A stretch of DNA of 13,745 nucleotides, taken from the NCBI GenBank assembly GCA_900088475.1, contig FLMG01000943.1, forward strand, positions 1-13,745, read 5' to 3'. Below the pieces are notes generated by a model, which was given only the letters and a program-made list of their open reading frames with translations, was not told the origin of the DNA and ran no database searches. The position numbers were made by a program, and so were the translations under genes. Positions 1 to 6,392 of this stretch are shown here, in pieces (position 1 is the first letter of the stretch; every line of letters begins with the position of its first letter). This DNA is from Hyphochytrium catenoides. Taxonomy: Eukaryota > Sar > Hyphochytriomycetes > Hyphochytriales > Hyphochytriaceae.

Positions 1-13
1 ACAGGACGGAGAG

Positions 14-892
14 ATGTCAGAGAGAGGCGGAGTAGACCCAACGGCATCGGGAGAGCCATCCCAGACATCGATACCTACAGTTGGAGATCCCCGCGGGCGC
101 GGCTACTGCGACTGCCTTTTGGATTCAATGGTATCTCGGAGCAGTGAGGATCCAATAATGTTCTGCAATGGAAAGGCGATTGGAGACTCTACGACGGCCG
201 ATGCGGGAAGCACTGCTGGAGGAAAGGAGCCAGTTAGTAACGAGAATGCTGCACGGCAACAGGGCACCTCCGTTGGGCTTGAGGTCACTATCATCATACT
301 CTCTGTTCTCTTGCTGGCGGTGCTAGCCTTTGGTGTTAGGAAGTATTGTCAGAAGAGGGCCCTCACAAGAGAAAGGAGGAGCTCAACTTCGAAGCTGCTT
401 CCACGTGGCTCCTTCGAGGACGACGACGACCACCAAGGAGTCGATGAACACATGGCAGGGGAGAGAGAAACAAGGGGAAGAGGAACGGCAACGCCCATCA
501 CTGCCTATGCGACGCTGGTGACCGAGCCTGTGGTGCTTGTAATGCCTCCAGGCGAGGCAGCGCTGACCGCTACACCTATTGTGAATGCGGAGAGACTCAC
601 TGCTGCTCCTCCAGAATCCCGAAGAGTCGACAAAATCCGTGCCAGTCACCTGATTGCTGCAAGAGAGAGAAGTGGTTCAAAGGCCGGAGCTAATGGACAA
701 CAAGCAGTACCAGCCGACGCCTCCGCACCGCGGGTTAGTCAGCTTCTGGCCATGCATGCGCCTCCGGTGAAGGTGTTACCGTCGGCCCCAAGACCATCTC
801 AGGTCCCAACCCTGAGGGACGCACGAGAACATCAGACGCCGGGTCGGCGACAAAGCAGGGAGGAACAGGAAGGCCAGGAAGGAACAAAATAA
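14..892 (+). CDS. Single-pass membrane protein of unknown family (possibly 5' partial)
   Basis: The reading frame runs from an ATG at 14 to TAA at 890-892 and gives 292 residues. I do not recognise the family. Residues 1-87 are hydrophilic, with a small Cys cluster (YCDC near 31-34, FC near 50-51). Residues about 88-108 form one clear hydrophobic membrane segment (core TIIILSVLLLAVLAF), followed at once by basic residues (RKYCQKR...RERR). By the positive-inside rule the C-terminal 180 residues should be cytoplasmic. That tail has an acidic EDDDD patch near 134 and is otherwise low-complexity, rich in Ala, Pro, Arg and Glu, and probably disordered. No signal peptide is visible, and the frame stays open upstream of the ATG to the window edge, so an upstream exon carrying a signal sequence could be missing. 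The gene is convergent with the minus-strand gene ending at 1319. Length and the membrane segment support a real gene; the function is unknown. Confidence 0.5.
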   Translation: MSERGGVDPTASGEPSQTSIPTVGDPRGRGYCDCLLDSMVSRSSEDPIMFCNGKAIGDSTTADAGSTAGGKEPVSNENAARQQGTSVGLEVTIIILSVLLLAVLAFGVRKYCQKRALTRERRSSTSKLLPRGSFEDDDDHQGVDEHMAGERETRGRGTATPITAYATLVTEPVVLVMPPGEAALTATPIVNAERLTAAPPESRRVDKIRASHLIAARERSGSKAGANGQQAVPADASAPRVSQLLAMHAPPVKVLPSAPRPSQVPTLRDAREHQTPGRRQSREEQEGQEGTK

Positions 893-1318
893 GAGTAGAA
901 GTAGGAGTAAGCTCTCACCCCTCTCCCTCTTTTGTCCAAGATCTCCAAAAGTAGCTAGTTTTCCTTCTAGACGTCCCACTGCTTTGACTCCTCCTCAATC
1001 TCCGTCCCTTTGCCCTCTCACTCTCCTGAGGTCACAGCCACTTGTCCATTATTTGTAGAGTACTAGTATTAAGCGAGAAGAATTCCATAAAGAGATAGAC
1101 ACAACCGGTTAGCTTATTGGATAGTCGGCCTAGAGTGAGGAGCTTCCATCGCTTCTCACGCTAGATTACCCATAGACCATACGATTAAGGACTGTGAGAT
1201 GATGGCAAAAGTCCGATAGTTAGTTCAGCGTAGTACAGTCTCTCTTTCTCCTACTTCAAAGATGTACCGCAAAAGCACAAGCCCTTGCCAAAGAACCACC
1301 GATTATTCGCTAGTCTGA
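893..1318. other. Intergenic region between two convergent 3' ends
   Basis: This 426-bp stretch separates the stop codons of two convergent genes and should hold both 3' untranslated regions. I see no ORF of note, RNA gene or repeat. There is a short pyrimidine-rich patch around 915-1020. I saw no canonical AATAAA on either strand. A CATAAA on the plus strand near 1086 is only a weak candidate poly(A) signal. Confidence 0.5.
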
Positions 1319-2682
1319 CTAAAGTACAGCACCACCAATAAGGGCAGCAACAGACGAAGCTAGGACAAGGATGACTGGAGCAGCAAGAAGGGACCTAAGA
1401 TTAGCCCCAGGAGCGGCACTATTGGCTTTCTCGGTGGTGGGAGCTGGGGTTGTCCCCTCGCCAGAGCTAACAGATGGAGCTTGATCCACGGCGTCGTTGC
1501 TAGGTGCACCCACCGCTGGATCCCAGGCAAATTCAGTGAAAGCAGCGGTGGTGTCCACAACCATAGCGAGAACCTGAAACCTATCTTCCTTCGGGCGCTC
1601 AACCGCAGTCTCTCCCGCTGGTACCTCACTTTCTGAAGAGGGTGGGTTAGGATCATACTTCCAGAACTTGATGTCAACGGGAGTGGAGCCATCAATGAAT
1701 GCACTTGACTCCCAAGAAAGCTTAGCGTTTCCGACGGCGACCTCCGTGTTAGCAGGCGCTGCCTTCTTGTCGAAGTCCGTCCGTGTGCTATGGATATGAT
1801 GCCAGAGGACCAGCTTGTTGCCCTCTGCCTTGTCCCAGTTAGAAATATTCACATTCCATTTAAGTGAGTCCTGCAGTAAGTTGATGCTGCCAGCGGTAGT
1901 GCTGTCGTCCAGTGAACTCTGAGCCTCCACAACCACCTTGACAGTCTTGCTCTTCACCACTCCAGAGAAAGACGAAGAGGCAGAGATGTACGTAGCCGCT
2001 CCGACTGTGGCCTTGCTCACATTGACGGGGCTCCAGTTCTTAGAGACCAATTTCAGCTCAGCCTGCGTCTCGTTCGCTGCATTAACCTCCAGAATACGGG
2101 TGAATGCCATGCGAAGACCTTCAAAATTGACGTCTGGAGAGTCTTCAGATTTGACTCCAGAGACGTCTGAAAAGTAGCGATAAGCGAAGGAAGGGCCGCC
2201 CAAAACGTCAAAGGTTTGGATAAAGCCAGCTTTCTTGTTCTGATCCTTGCTAAAGCTGCGGATATGGACCTGTTGATGTCCGAGGACAATAGACAGCACA
2301 GGCGGAGGACAAAAAATCTGTGAGAGGAGGTGCCTATACAAAGAGATGAGAAGTAGACAGACTGAGAGAGAAAAGCAGAAGCCATACGCATCCTTTCCCT
2401 CCTCTAATATCAGTATGTGATAAAGGACTGCCATGTGGGCCGGCACACTGAGCAGACTGGCGCAAAGCAGACATCTCCTACCATTTTTCCTTTCCCGGTG
2501 CATTTAACCTGGACATTACGCTTGTTTCCGCTCACTTCCGCCGCCGCTCCGCAGTCCAAATCAGCTTTCTGGCGACCGTTGTTGCGCTTTTCAATTGCTT
2601 CCTTCGGTGGTCCCTTACGGTCCGCGGCGGTCAGTGCCAGGCCCGACAGAGCGAGCAGGGAGACAAGAGAGAGAATCTTCAT
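1319..2682 (-). CDS. Secreted, probably GPI-anchored surface protein, unknown family (2 exons)
   Basis: Exon 1 is 2482-2682 and exon 2 is 1319-2317, both minus strand. They are joined by a 164-bp GT-AG intron (donor GTAGGA, acceptor CTCACAG) in phase 0. The product is 399 residues. Residues 1-20 are a textbook signal peptide (MKILSLVSLLALSGLALTAA). Cysteines are confined to C44, C61 and C70, so the only possible disulfide region is N-terminal and spans the splice junction. The central 250 residues alternate beta-like hydrophobic patterns and carry N-glycosylation sequons (NET, NVS, NIS), which suggests an extracellular beta-rich domain. A Pro/Thr/Ser/Ala-rich linker follows, then a C-terminal hydrophobic run of about 24 residues (SLLAAPVILVLASSVAAL...) ending at the stop with no cytoplasmic tail, as in a GPI-attachment signal. 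The start is the first ATG that gives the signal peptide. The exon structure is well supported; I cannot name the family. A C-terminal transmembrane anchor is the alternative to GPI. Confidence 0.75.
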
Positions 2683-2774
2683 CGCGATCGTTCGTCTATA
2701 TCAGACAGGGAAGGGATTCGATGAGGGGCTTGCTTCAAGAGCAAGTGCGAGAAAATTTGAGAGTGAGGATCTCC

Positions 2775-2784
2775 CATAATATAG
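2775..2784 (-). promoter_or_regulatory. Candidate TATA-like element of the GPI-protein gene
   Basis: On the minus strand this reads CTATATTATG, about 95 bp upstream of the ATG at 2682. A start site 30 bp downstream would leave a 5' leader of about 60 bases. A pure GA/CT tract (2812-2842) lies just beyond it. The call rests only on the motif and its position. Confidence 0.2.
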
Positions 2785-2807
2785 AGGACCGACAGATGGC
2801 CGCTAAA

Positions 2808-2811
<4 letters not shown>

Positions 2812-2842
<31 letters not shown>
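2812..2842. repeat. (GA)n dinucleotide tract
   Basis: A perfect GA repeat of about 30 bp, 130-160 bp upstream of the minus-strand GPI-protein gene. On that gene's coding strand it is a CT tract, the type that often forms promoter polypyrimidine elements. It could equally be a plain microsatellite. Confidence 0.9.
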
Positions 2843-2846
<4 letters not shown>

Positions 2847-3172
2847 TCACTCGTATCCCTCGCTCCGCCCACTCAGTCGGGCGCTTCTTGCTCCTCCTGC
2901 TCCTTCTTCTGCTGCTCCTCCTACCTTACTTCTCAGTCTCTGAAGCTCACCTCTCTCTTACACCTGGACAAGTCCTGCCGGCCGTGCTTGCTAACGATGT
3001 CTTTCCAAGAGGAACTACTGCACCTGGTGGCCGGTGTGCAAGAGGAGAGATCATGCGTCAACAGACAGGAGAGACGAGAAAGGTGTACCATGGGAGAGAG
3101 AGCGAGACGAGAGACGAGACCGTTGGGGATGAAAGGGAAGAGACACACGGATACGAACTTTCCAGCGTAGAG

Positions 3173-3485
3173 ACAAGGGAAAGGAGAGAGAGAGAGAGAG
3201 AGAGAGGAAGTGCAAAAGATGGATAGAGTGAGGTAAATAACATCCTCCTAGATAGGCTAATAACTAGATAGATAGAGCCATAAATAGATGCACAGATAGA
3301 GCAAAGGAATGAGTGTGAGACAAAGAGAGAGAGACAGAGGGGTGAGAGAGAGAGTGAGAGAGCGCGAGAGATGGAGAGAGACAGCGAGAGAGAGAGAGAG
3401 TGACAGAGAGAGATGGAGAGAGAGAGAGAGAGACAGAGACAGAGATTGAGATAGATAGATAGACTGATGGATAGAGAGAGAGATG
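3173..3485. repeat. Purine-rich microsatellite cluster (GA and GATA)
   Basis: A perfect GA run lies near 3184-3206. From about 3320 to 3485 follows a nearly uninterrupted degenerate GAGA/GACA stretch, with short GATA runs (AGATAGATAGAT near 3450-3465 and near 3267-3278). The long frames across it encode only Arg-Glu or Ser-Leu dipeptides and are artefacts of the repeat. I see no gene in 2850-3750 that I can defend. Confidence 0.85.
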
Positions 3486-3589
3486 AGAGACATGATCTAT
3501 TCTGGGAAGGGTGAGAAAGATCATGATGACAGCGAATGGGCGACACCACCCAAAGGTATGACAGAATGTGGTCCCACTCCCTCTGACAC

Positions 3590-3598
3590 TATATATAT
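3590..3598 (+). promoter_or_regulatory. Candidate TATA box (TATATATAT)
   Basis: An isolated TATATATAT in otherwise mixed sequence, about 160 bp upstream of the ATG of the small ORF at 3761. If used, transcription would start near 3620-3630 and read through the CT tract at about 3694-3720. Support is motif only, and no confirmed gene follows it. Confidence 0.2.
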
Positions 3599-3693
3599 CC
3601 CTCTCATACGTTTGGGCAGGTGGCCAATGAGGCCGTTACAGAGTGATGGATTGATGTTTCTGGTGTCTTGTGTCCTTTTCTATCTTTACCTTC

Positions 3694-3745
3694 TCTCTCT
3701 CTCTCTTTCTCTTCCTCTCCTTTCTCCCATCTCTTCGTTCACACT
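3694..3745. repeat. (CT)n polypyrimidine tract
   Basis: A CT-rich tract on the plus strand, between the TATA-like element at 3590 and the small ORF starting at 3761. It could be a promoter or leader pyrimidine element, or a simple repeat. Confidence 0.8.
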
Positions 3746-3760
3746 CCTCTTATCTTTCTC

Positions 3761-4123
3761 ATGAATGCGTTTTCCTCACCGCACTTCGCTCTCATGCACT
3801 CTCTCTCTCTGTCTTCTTTCGTCGTCTCCCCTGAATGCCGGCGTCGTTCTTTGGGTCTGTTGTTCCCCACTCTAATCGTGTGCGTTCCTGTCTCTAGGAG
3901 CTCACGTCTGTCTACAGCTCCAGGAAAACGTCGCATGGCCCGTCAGCACAGCTCTTTGTTAGGCGGTAAGAAGGTATTCTTCTACAATCTTAACCATGCT
4001 GGAATCCCATCCCCAGCACGTTTGGTCACGGGTAATAACTTCACCAAGGTAGTGACCTCCGCCTGGATGTGTACACTTATCTGGGTTCTATCTTTGCGGC
4101 TCCTCTCGTCATTTCGGTCCTGA
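3761..4123 (+). CDS. Small unassigned ORF (doubtful gene)
   Basis: An ATG-started frame of 120 residues ending at TGA 4121-4123. I recognise no family. The first 50 residues are Ser/Leu/Arg-rich and are partly dictated by CT-rich DNA. The middle (GKRRMARQHSSLLGGKK) is basic, and the last 30 residues are moderately hydrophobic (VVTSAWMCTLIWVLSLRLL), so a small mitochondrial or membrane protein is imaginable. Against it, the DNA also contains splice-like signals: an acceptor CTGTCTCTAG ending at about 3897 and a donor GGCG|GTAAGA at about 3965. These could bound an exon read in another frame, and all three frames are open across much of that exon. The frame may therefore be chance. The TATA-like element at 3590 is the only supporting context. 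Confidence 0.2.
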   Translation: MNAFSSPHFALMHSLSLSSFVVSPECRRRSLGLLFPTLIVCVPVSRSSRLSTAPGKRRMARQHSSLLGGKKVFFYNLNHAGIPSPARLVTGNNFTKVVTSAWMCTLIWVLSLRLLSSFRS

Positions 4124-4319
4124 TAGTATTTATCAGCTAGTAGTTATCGCTAGTGTAAGGGGATAAGGTTTGACTAGCTGGCCAACCCCTAGGACCTAGT
4201 CAGTGGGCTGACCCGGATGCGCTGGTGCGCTCTGAGGAAGTCAATAAACAGTCTGCTTTTCCATCCCATAATCGTCGCCCTCTCGACCACCGCTGAAAGA
4301 GCCTTTGGCAGGGCATTGT
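4124..4319. other. Region left of the inverted duplication
   Basis: No convincing gene. On the minus strand a frame closed at 4189-4191 continues out of the left arm of the inverted duplication and ends in a protein-like segment (TIMGWKSRLFIDFLRAH then about a dozen residues to the stop). It has no start codon or good splice acceptor upstream, so I treat it as a remnant or an unconfirmed terminal exon. Confidence 0.3.
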
Positions 4320-4540
4320 ACAGCTGTAGCTTCTCATTTGGCCTTTCAGCAGGGGGATTCGTGTTTTGCTTCTTGTTCGCTCCTTCGGATTGAGGTTGCG
4401 CTCTGTTCTTCTTCTCTTTTGGGGGTTATGTTGTCCCTTAGCAGAAGACACGCTGTGGAGTTCGAGAGTTTTCTGGATATACATCCGGTGAACTCTTTGT
4501 CGTCGCTGGCCTTCTTTTAGGTCTTTGATGCGGAGTTGAT
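4320..4540 (-). repeat. Left arm of a diverged inverted duplication
   Basis: The reverse complement of 4320-4400 aligns with 4574-4661 on the plus strand, at about 85% identity over the 39 bases nearest the outer end, with a gap in the middle. The match resumes weakly towards a centre near 4541, and this arm carries about 100 bp absent from the other. Read on the minus strand it encodes NPPAERPNEKLQL, against IPPAERSNERLQL in the other arm on the plus strand. Several of the base differences are synonymous, which suggests the ancestral unit was coding. Upstream of that peptide the two arms differ by an indel that breaks the common frame, so at least one copy is decayed or spliced differently. 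Confidence 0.65.
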
Positions 4541-4542
4541 GA

Positions 4543-4661
4543 CTCAACAACGCCAGAGATAAAAAAGAGTAAACGCAACATCAGTCCGATGGAGCGAGAA
4601 GAAGAAGAAAAACAAGAAGGGATTCCCCCTGCGGAACGGTCAAATGAAAGGCTACAGCTGT
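4543..4661 (+). repeat. Right arm of a diverged inverted duplication
   Basis: The partner of the left arm, reading outward on the plus strand. Its frame is open from about 4530 to TAA at 4733-4735. It is a hydrophilic, charged segment (SKRNISPMEREEEEKQEG) leading into IPPAERSNERLQL and a basic tail ending KENPFGLDL. The frame has no ATG before the internal methionine at 4589, and no acceptor in the matching phase, so I do not call it a gene. It could be a C-terminal exon whose upstream exons were lost. Confidence 0.6.
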
Positions 4662-4928
4662 CTGTTACAATGGCTTCATATATGCCGAAGAGGCAACGAC
4701 TGAGCAAAGAGAATCCCTTTGGGCTTGATCTTTAAATGAGTAACCTTCGCTCCTCACGCCAGATATCTCACGCCTACGAAAAAGTGGGCAGGTTCAAAGC
4801 CCTTTCTTGGAAATCTAGAGAGACGAAAAAGCCTCCTTCTTCTGCTGTTATTATTACAGGATTCTTCCTTCTCTAATACCGAGCATGGAGAAGACAAAGT
4901 TGATAAAGACGACAGGAAGGCCTTAAAA
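4662..4928. other. Unassigned spacer
   Basis: Beyond the right-arm frame, which closes at 4735, I see no ORF, RNA gene or clear repeat in these bases. Composition becomes pyrimidine-rich towards 4820 and leads into the CTT tract. Confidence 0.4.
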
Positions 4929-5065
4929 ATAGCTCTTGTTGTCTCTTCTTCTTCCTCTTCTTCTTCTTCTCTTTCTTCTGCTTCTCTTTCCTCTCTTTAT
5001 CTTCTTCTTCTCTCTCTTCTTCTTTTATTATTTCTTCTTCTTGTTCTCTTTTCTTCATCCTTTTT
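4929..5065. repeat. (CTT)n/(CT)n polypyrimidine block
   Basis: About 135 bp of almost pure pyrimidine on the plus strand, built from TTC/CTT units with few interruptions. The Lys/Glu-rich minus-strand frame across it is a repeat artefact. The block ends in TTTTTGATTAG, which resembles a splice acceptor, but no convincing exon follows directly. Confidence 0.85.
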
Positions 5066-5143
5066 GATTAGTAGTAGTCGGCTTCTTCTTTGAATAAAAG
5101 AGATAAAGGCACAGGTTCCAGGTATGAACTTGATCCTTCTCCC

Positions 5144-5293
5144 ATGGCGGCCGATGAACCGAACGGCCATAGAGCAAAGGAAAGGGAGACCCTTGTTACC
5201 CTCGGAGAACTGATGATGATTATCATGGAAAAGGAAGAGGAAAGAGAGAGATATTTCATAGCTACAAAGAACCAGGAAGGTTGTTCGCTATAA
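5144..5293 (+). CDS. Small unassigned ORF, 49 residues (doubtful)
   Basis: The ATG at 5144 sits in a favourable context (CCCATGG), and the frame runs to TAA at 5291-5293. The peptide is charged and helical-looking (for example ERETLVTLGELMMIIMEKEE) and less repetitive than other frames in this purine/pyrimidine region. The frame stays open upstream to about 5093, so it could be part of an exon behind the polypyrimidine block. I recognise no family. The second half is biased by the start of the GA-rich block. Confidence 0.2.
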   Translation: MAADEPNGHRAKERETLVTLGELMMIIMEKEEERERYFIATKNQEGCSL

Positions 5294-5670
5294 AGAGACA
5301 GGATAGAGGCGGTTTGGAAAGACAGAGAGAGGCACACACCGAGGGAGAGTGACAGGTGACAGAATGTAAAGAGAGCGAGAGCGAGAGAGAGAGGGGGACG
5401 GGGAGGAGAAGAGGAGAGGAGGAGAATGACAGAGAGAAAGAAAGAGAGGGGATCCTAGAGATAATATAATGTGGAATGGCAGAGAGAGAAAGAGAGAGAA
5501 AGATGGGGAGAGAACGAGAGAAAGGGGCAGAGAAAGAGAGAGAAAGAGAGAGAAGGACAGCGAAAGAGAGGCAAGAAAAGGAGAGAGAGAGGCAAGGAAA
5601 GGAGAGAGAGAGAAAGATAGAGGGACAGAAAGGCGGAGAAGGGACAGAAAAAAGAGGAGGAAATAAGCCA
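5225..5670. repeat. Long polypurine (GA-rich) block
   Basis: From about 5225, and densely from 5310 to 5670, the plus strand is nearly all purine (GAGAGA, GAAAGA and AAGG units). Both Arg/Glu-rich plus-strand frames and Ser/Leu/Pro-rich minus-strand frames result. It lies about 0.7-1.1 kb upstream of the PRPF6 ATG and faces the pyrimidine block at 4929-5065. Confidence 0.85.
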
Positions 5671-5789
5671 GAACCAAGGATCGCTCCACCAGTTACTATA
5701 AGGCTAGGCCACCATTGATTATTTGACAGATCTTCTCTAACCCTCCCCCAGGAGTAGCGATAGTGGAAGCTTTCGTAGTCTTCATTGAC

Positions 5790-5811
5790 AGAGAGAGAGA
5801 GAGAGAGAGAG
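5790..5811. repeat. (GA)n tract upstream of PRPF6
   Basis: A perfect 22-bp alternating purine run, about 580 bp upstream of the PRPF6 ATG. It may be a GAGA-type promoter element, but repeats of this kind are scattered through the whole window, so its position may mean nothing. Confidence 0.85.
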
Positions 5812-5814
5812 CCT

Positions 5815-6036
5815 GGGGAGGGAGAGTCCATTATGATTCTGAGAGAGCGCAAGCTCTGCTAATAAATCTCCACAAAGTCCTCATCATCGGGACGGAGAGC
5901 ACCGCTTCAGATGTTGGACTTGCAGACGCAGAAGCCAAGCTCTACGACACCCTTCCCAACCGGACAGTAACGAGGGAAAGTAGCTGTTGGCCAGAACAGG
6001 CAATAAGCGCTGCCGGGGCCGCTAGAGCAGACACCG
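5815..6036. other. Region upstream of PRPF6, possible 5' exon or leader
   Basis: The DNA here is more balanced than the flanking repeats. One plus-strand frame without an ATG stays open to TGA at 6045-6047 and reads like protein (LHKVLIIGTESTASDVGLAD). A second frame starts at the ATG at 5910 and reaches a possible GTAACG donor at about 5969. None continues into the PRPF6 frame, so leader sequence is the simplest reading. Confidence 0.25.
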
Positions 6037-6138
6037 GGCGCTGTTGAAGCTGCACCGCTTTCCCTTAACTGCCGCTGACGACAAAACTCTAACGGACCTT
6101 ATAAGGCAGCCTGTGCTGAGCGCGCACTACCTGGAGAG
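6031..6138 (+). other. Candidate upstream exon ending at a strong donor
   Basis: The segment ends at GAGAG|GTACGTATG, a very good 5' splice site at 6139. Before it one frame is coding-like (the peptide includes LTAADDKTLTDLIRQPVLS). That frame does not join the PRPF6 frame through the acceptor at 6374: it would stop at a TGA overlapping the PRPF6 ATG. The segment may be the non-coding first exon of PRPF6 with a small upstream ORF, or the end of another small gene. Its 5' boundary is a guess. Confidence 0.3.
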
Positions 6139-6374
6139 GTACGTATGCGGATCCTTACTTTTATTTGATACCTTATGCCGCGATCCTTCTGTTAGATCCT
6201 CTCTATTACGCTTGTATAGTCCAAGTTCCGGACCTTTTGCCCGTTCATCATCTCTTGGCCATTGTAAAGTCCTTTACATCAAGCAGCAAAGTCTTCCGTT
6301 CTTTGCCCCAAAGCAACTGACCTTCCTCATATTGAGATATAAGCTTACTAAGGGTGCCTTACATTCACGAACAG
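6139..6374 (+). other. Probable intron in the PRPF6 5' leader
   Basis: The donor GTACGT at 6139, a TACTAAG branch-point-like motif at 6346-6352 and an AACAG acceptor at 6370-6374 make a 236-bp intron. That matches the sizes of the confirmed PRPF6 introns. The branch-to-acceptor distance of about 24 bases is normal. It would end 18 bases before the PRPF6 ATG. Confidence 0.4.
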
Positions 6375-6392
6375 GACGCCAAAGAAAGAAGT

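Noticed and set aside
2417-2779. Plus-strand frame antisense to exon 1 of the GPI-protein gene
   Set aside because: It is a shadow of a well-supported minus-strand exon with signal peptide and matching splice phase.
2807-3226. Plus-strand frame with a Leu-rich run followed by PYFSVSEAHLSLTPGQVL, resembling a signal peptide and a secreted protein
   Set aside because: There is no in-frame ATG before the Leu run. The run comes from a CTC/CTT repeat, and the frame runs on into GA repeat. The acceptor-like CTCAG at about 2875 is not enough to call a gene.
3058-3549. Long Ser/Leu-rich minus-strand frames and Arg/Glu-rich plus-strand frames
   Set aside because: They are the translation of GA/CT microsatellites. 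They have no domain, no codon-usage signal and no start context.
4200-4550. 116-residue minus-strand ORF (basic, Arg/Lys-rich)
   Set aside because: In the inverted duplication the frame that is conserved between arms is a different one, so this ORF is probably an out-of-frame reading of a decayed copy.
5262-5852. 196-residue minus-strand frame upstream of PRPF6
   Set aside because: Most of it is SLSLS/FSLS repeat from the polypurine block. Only the first 60 residues look mixed, and no supporting homology or splice structure is visible.
6354-6392. Extended PRPF6 start at 6354
   Set aside because: The codon there is GTG, not ATG, and a probable acceptor at 6374 lies inside the extension. The first ATG at 6393 is preferred.
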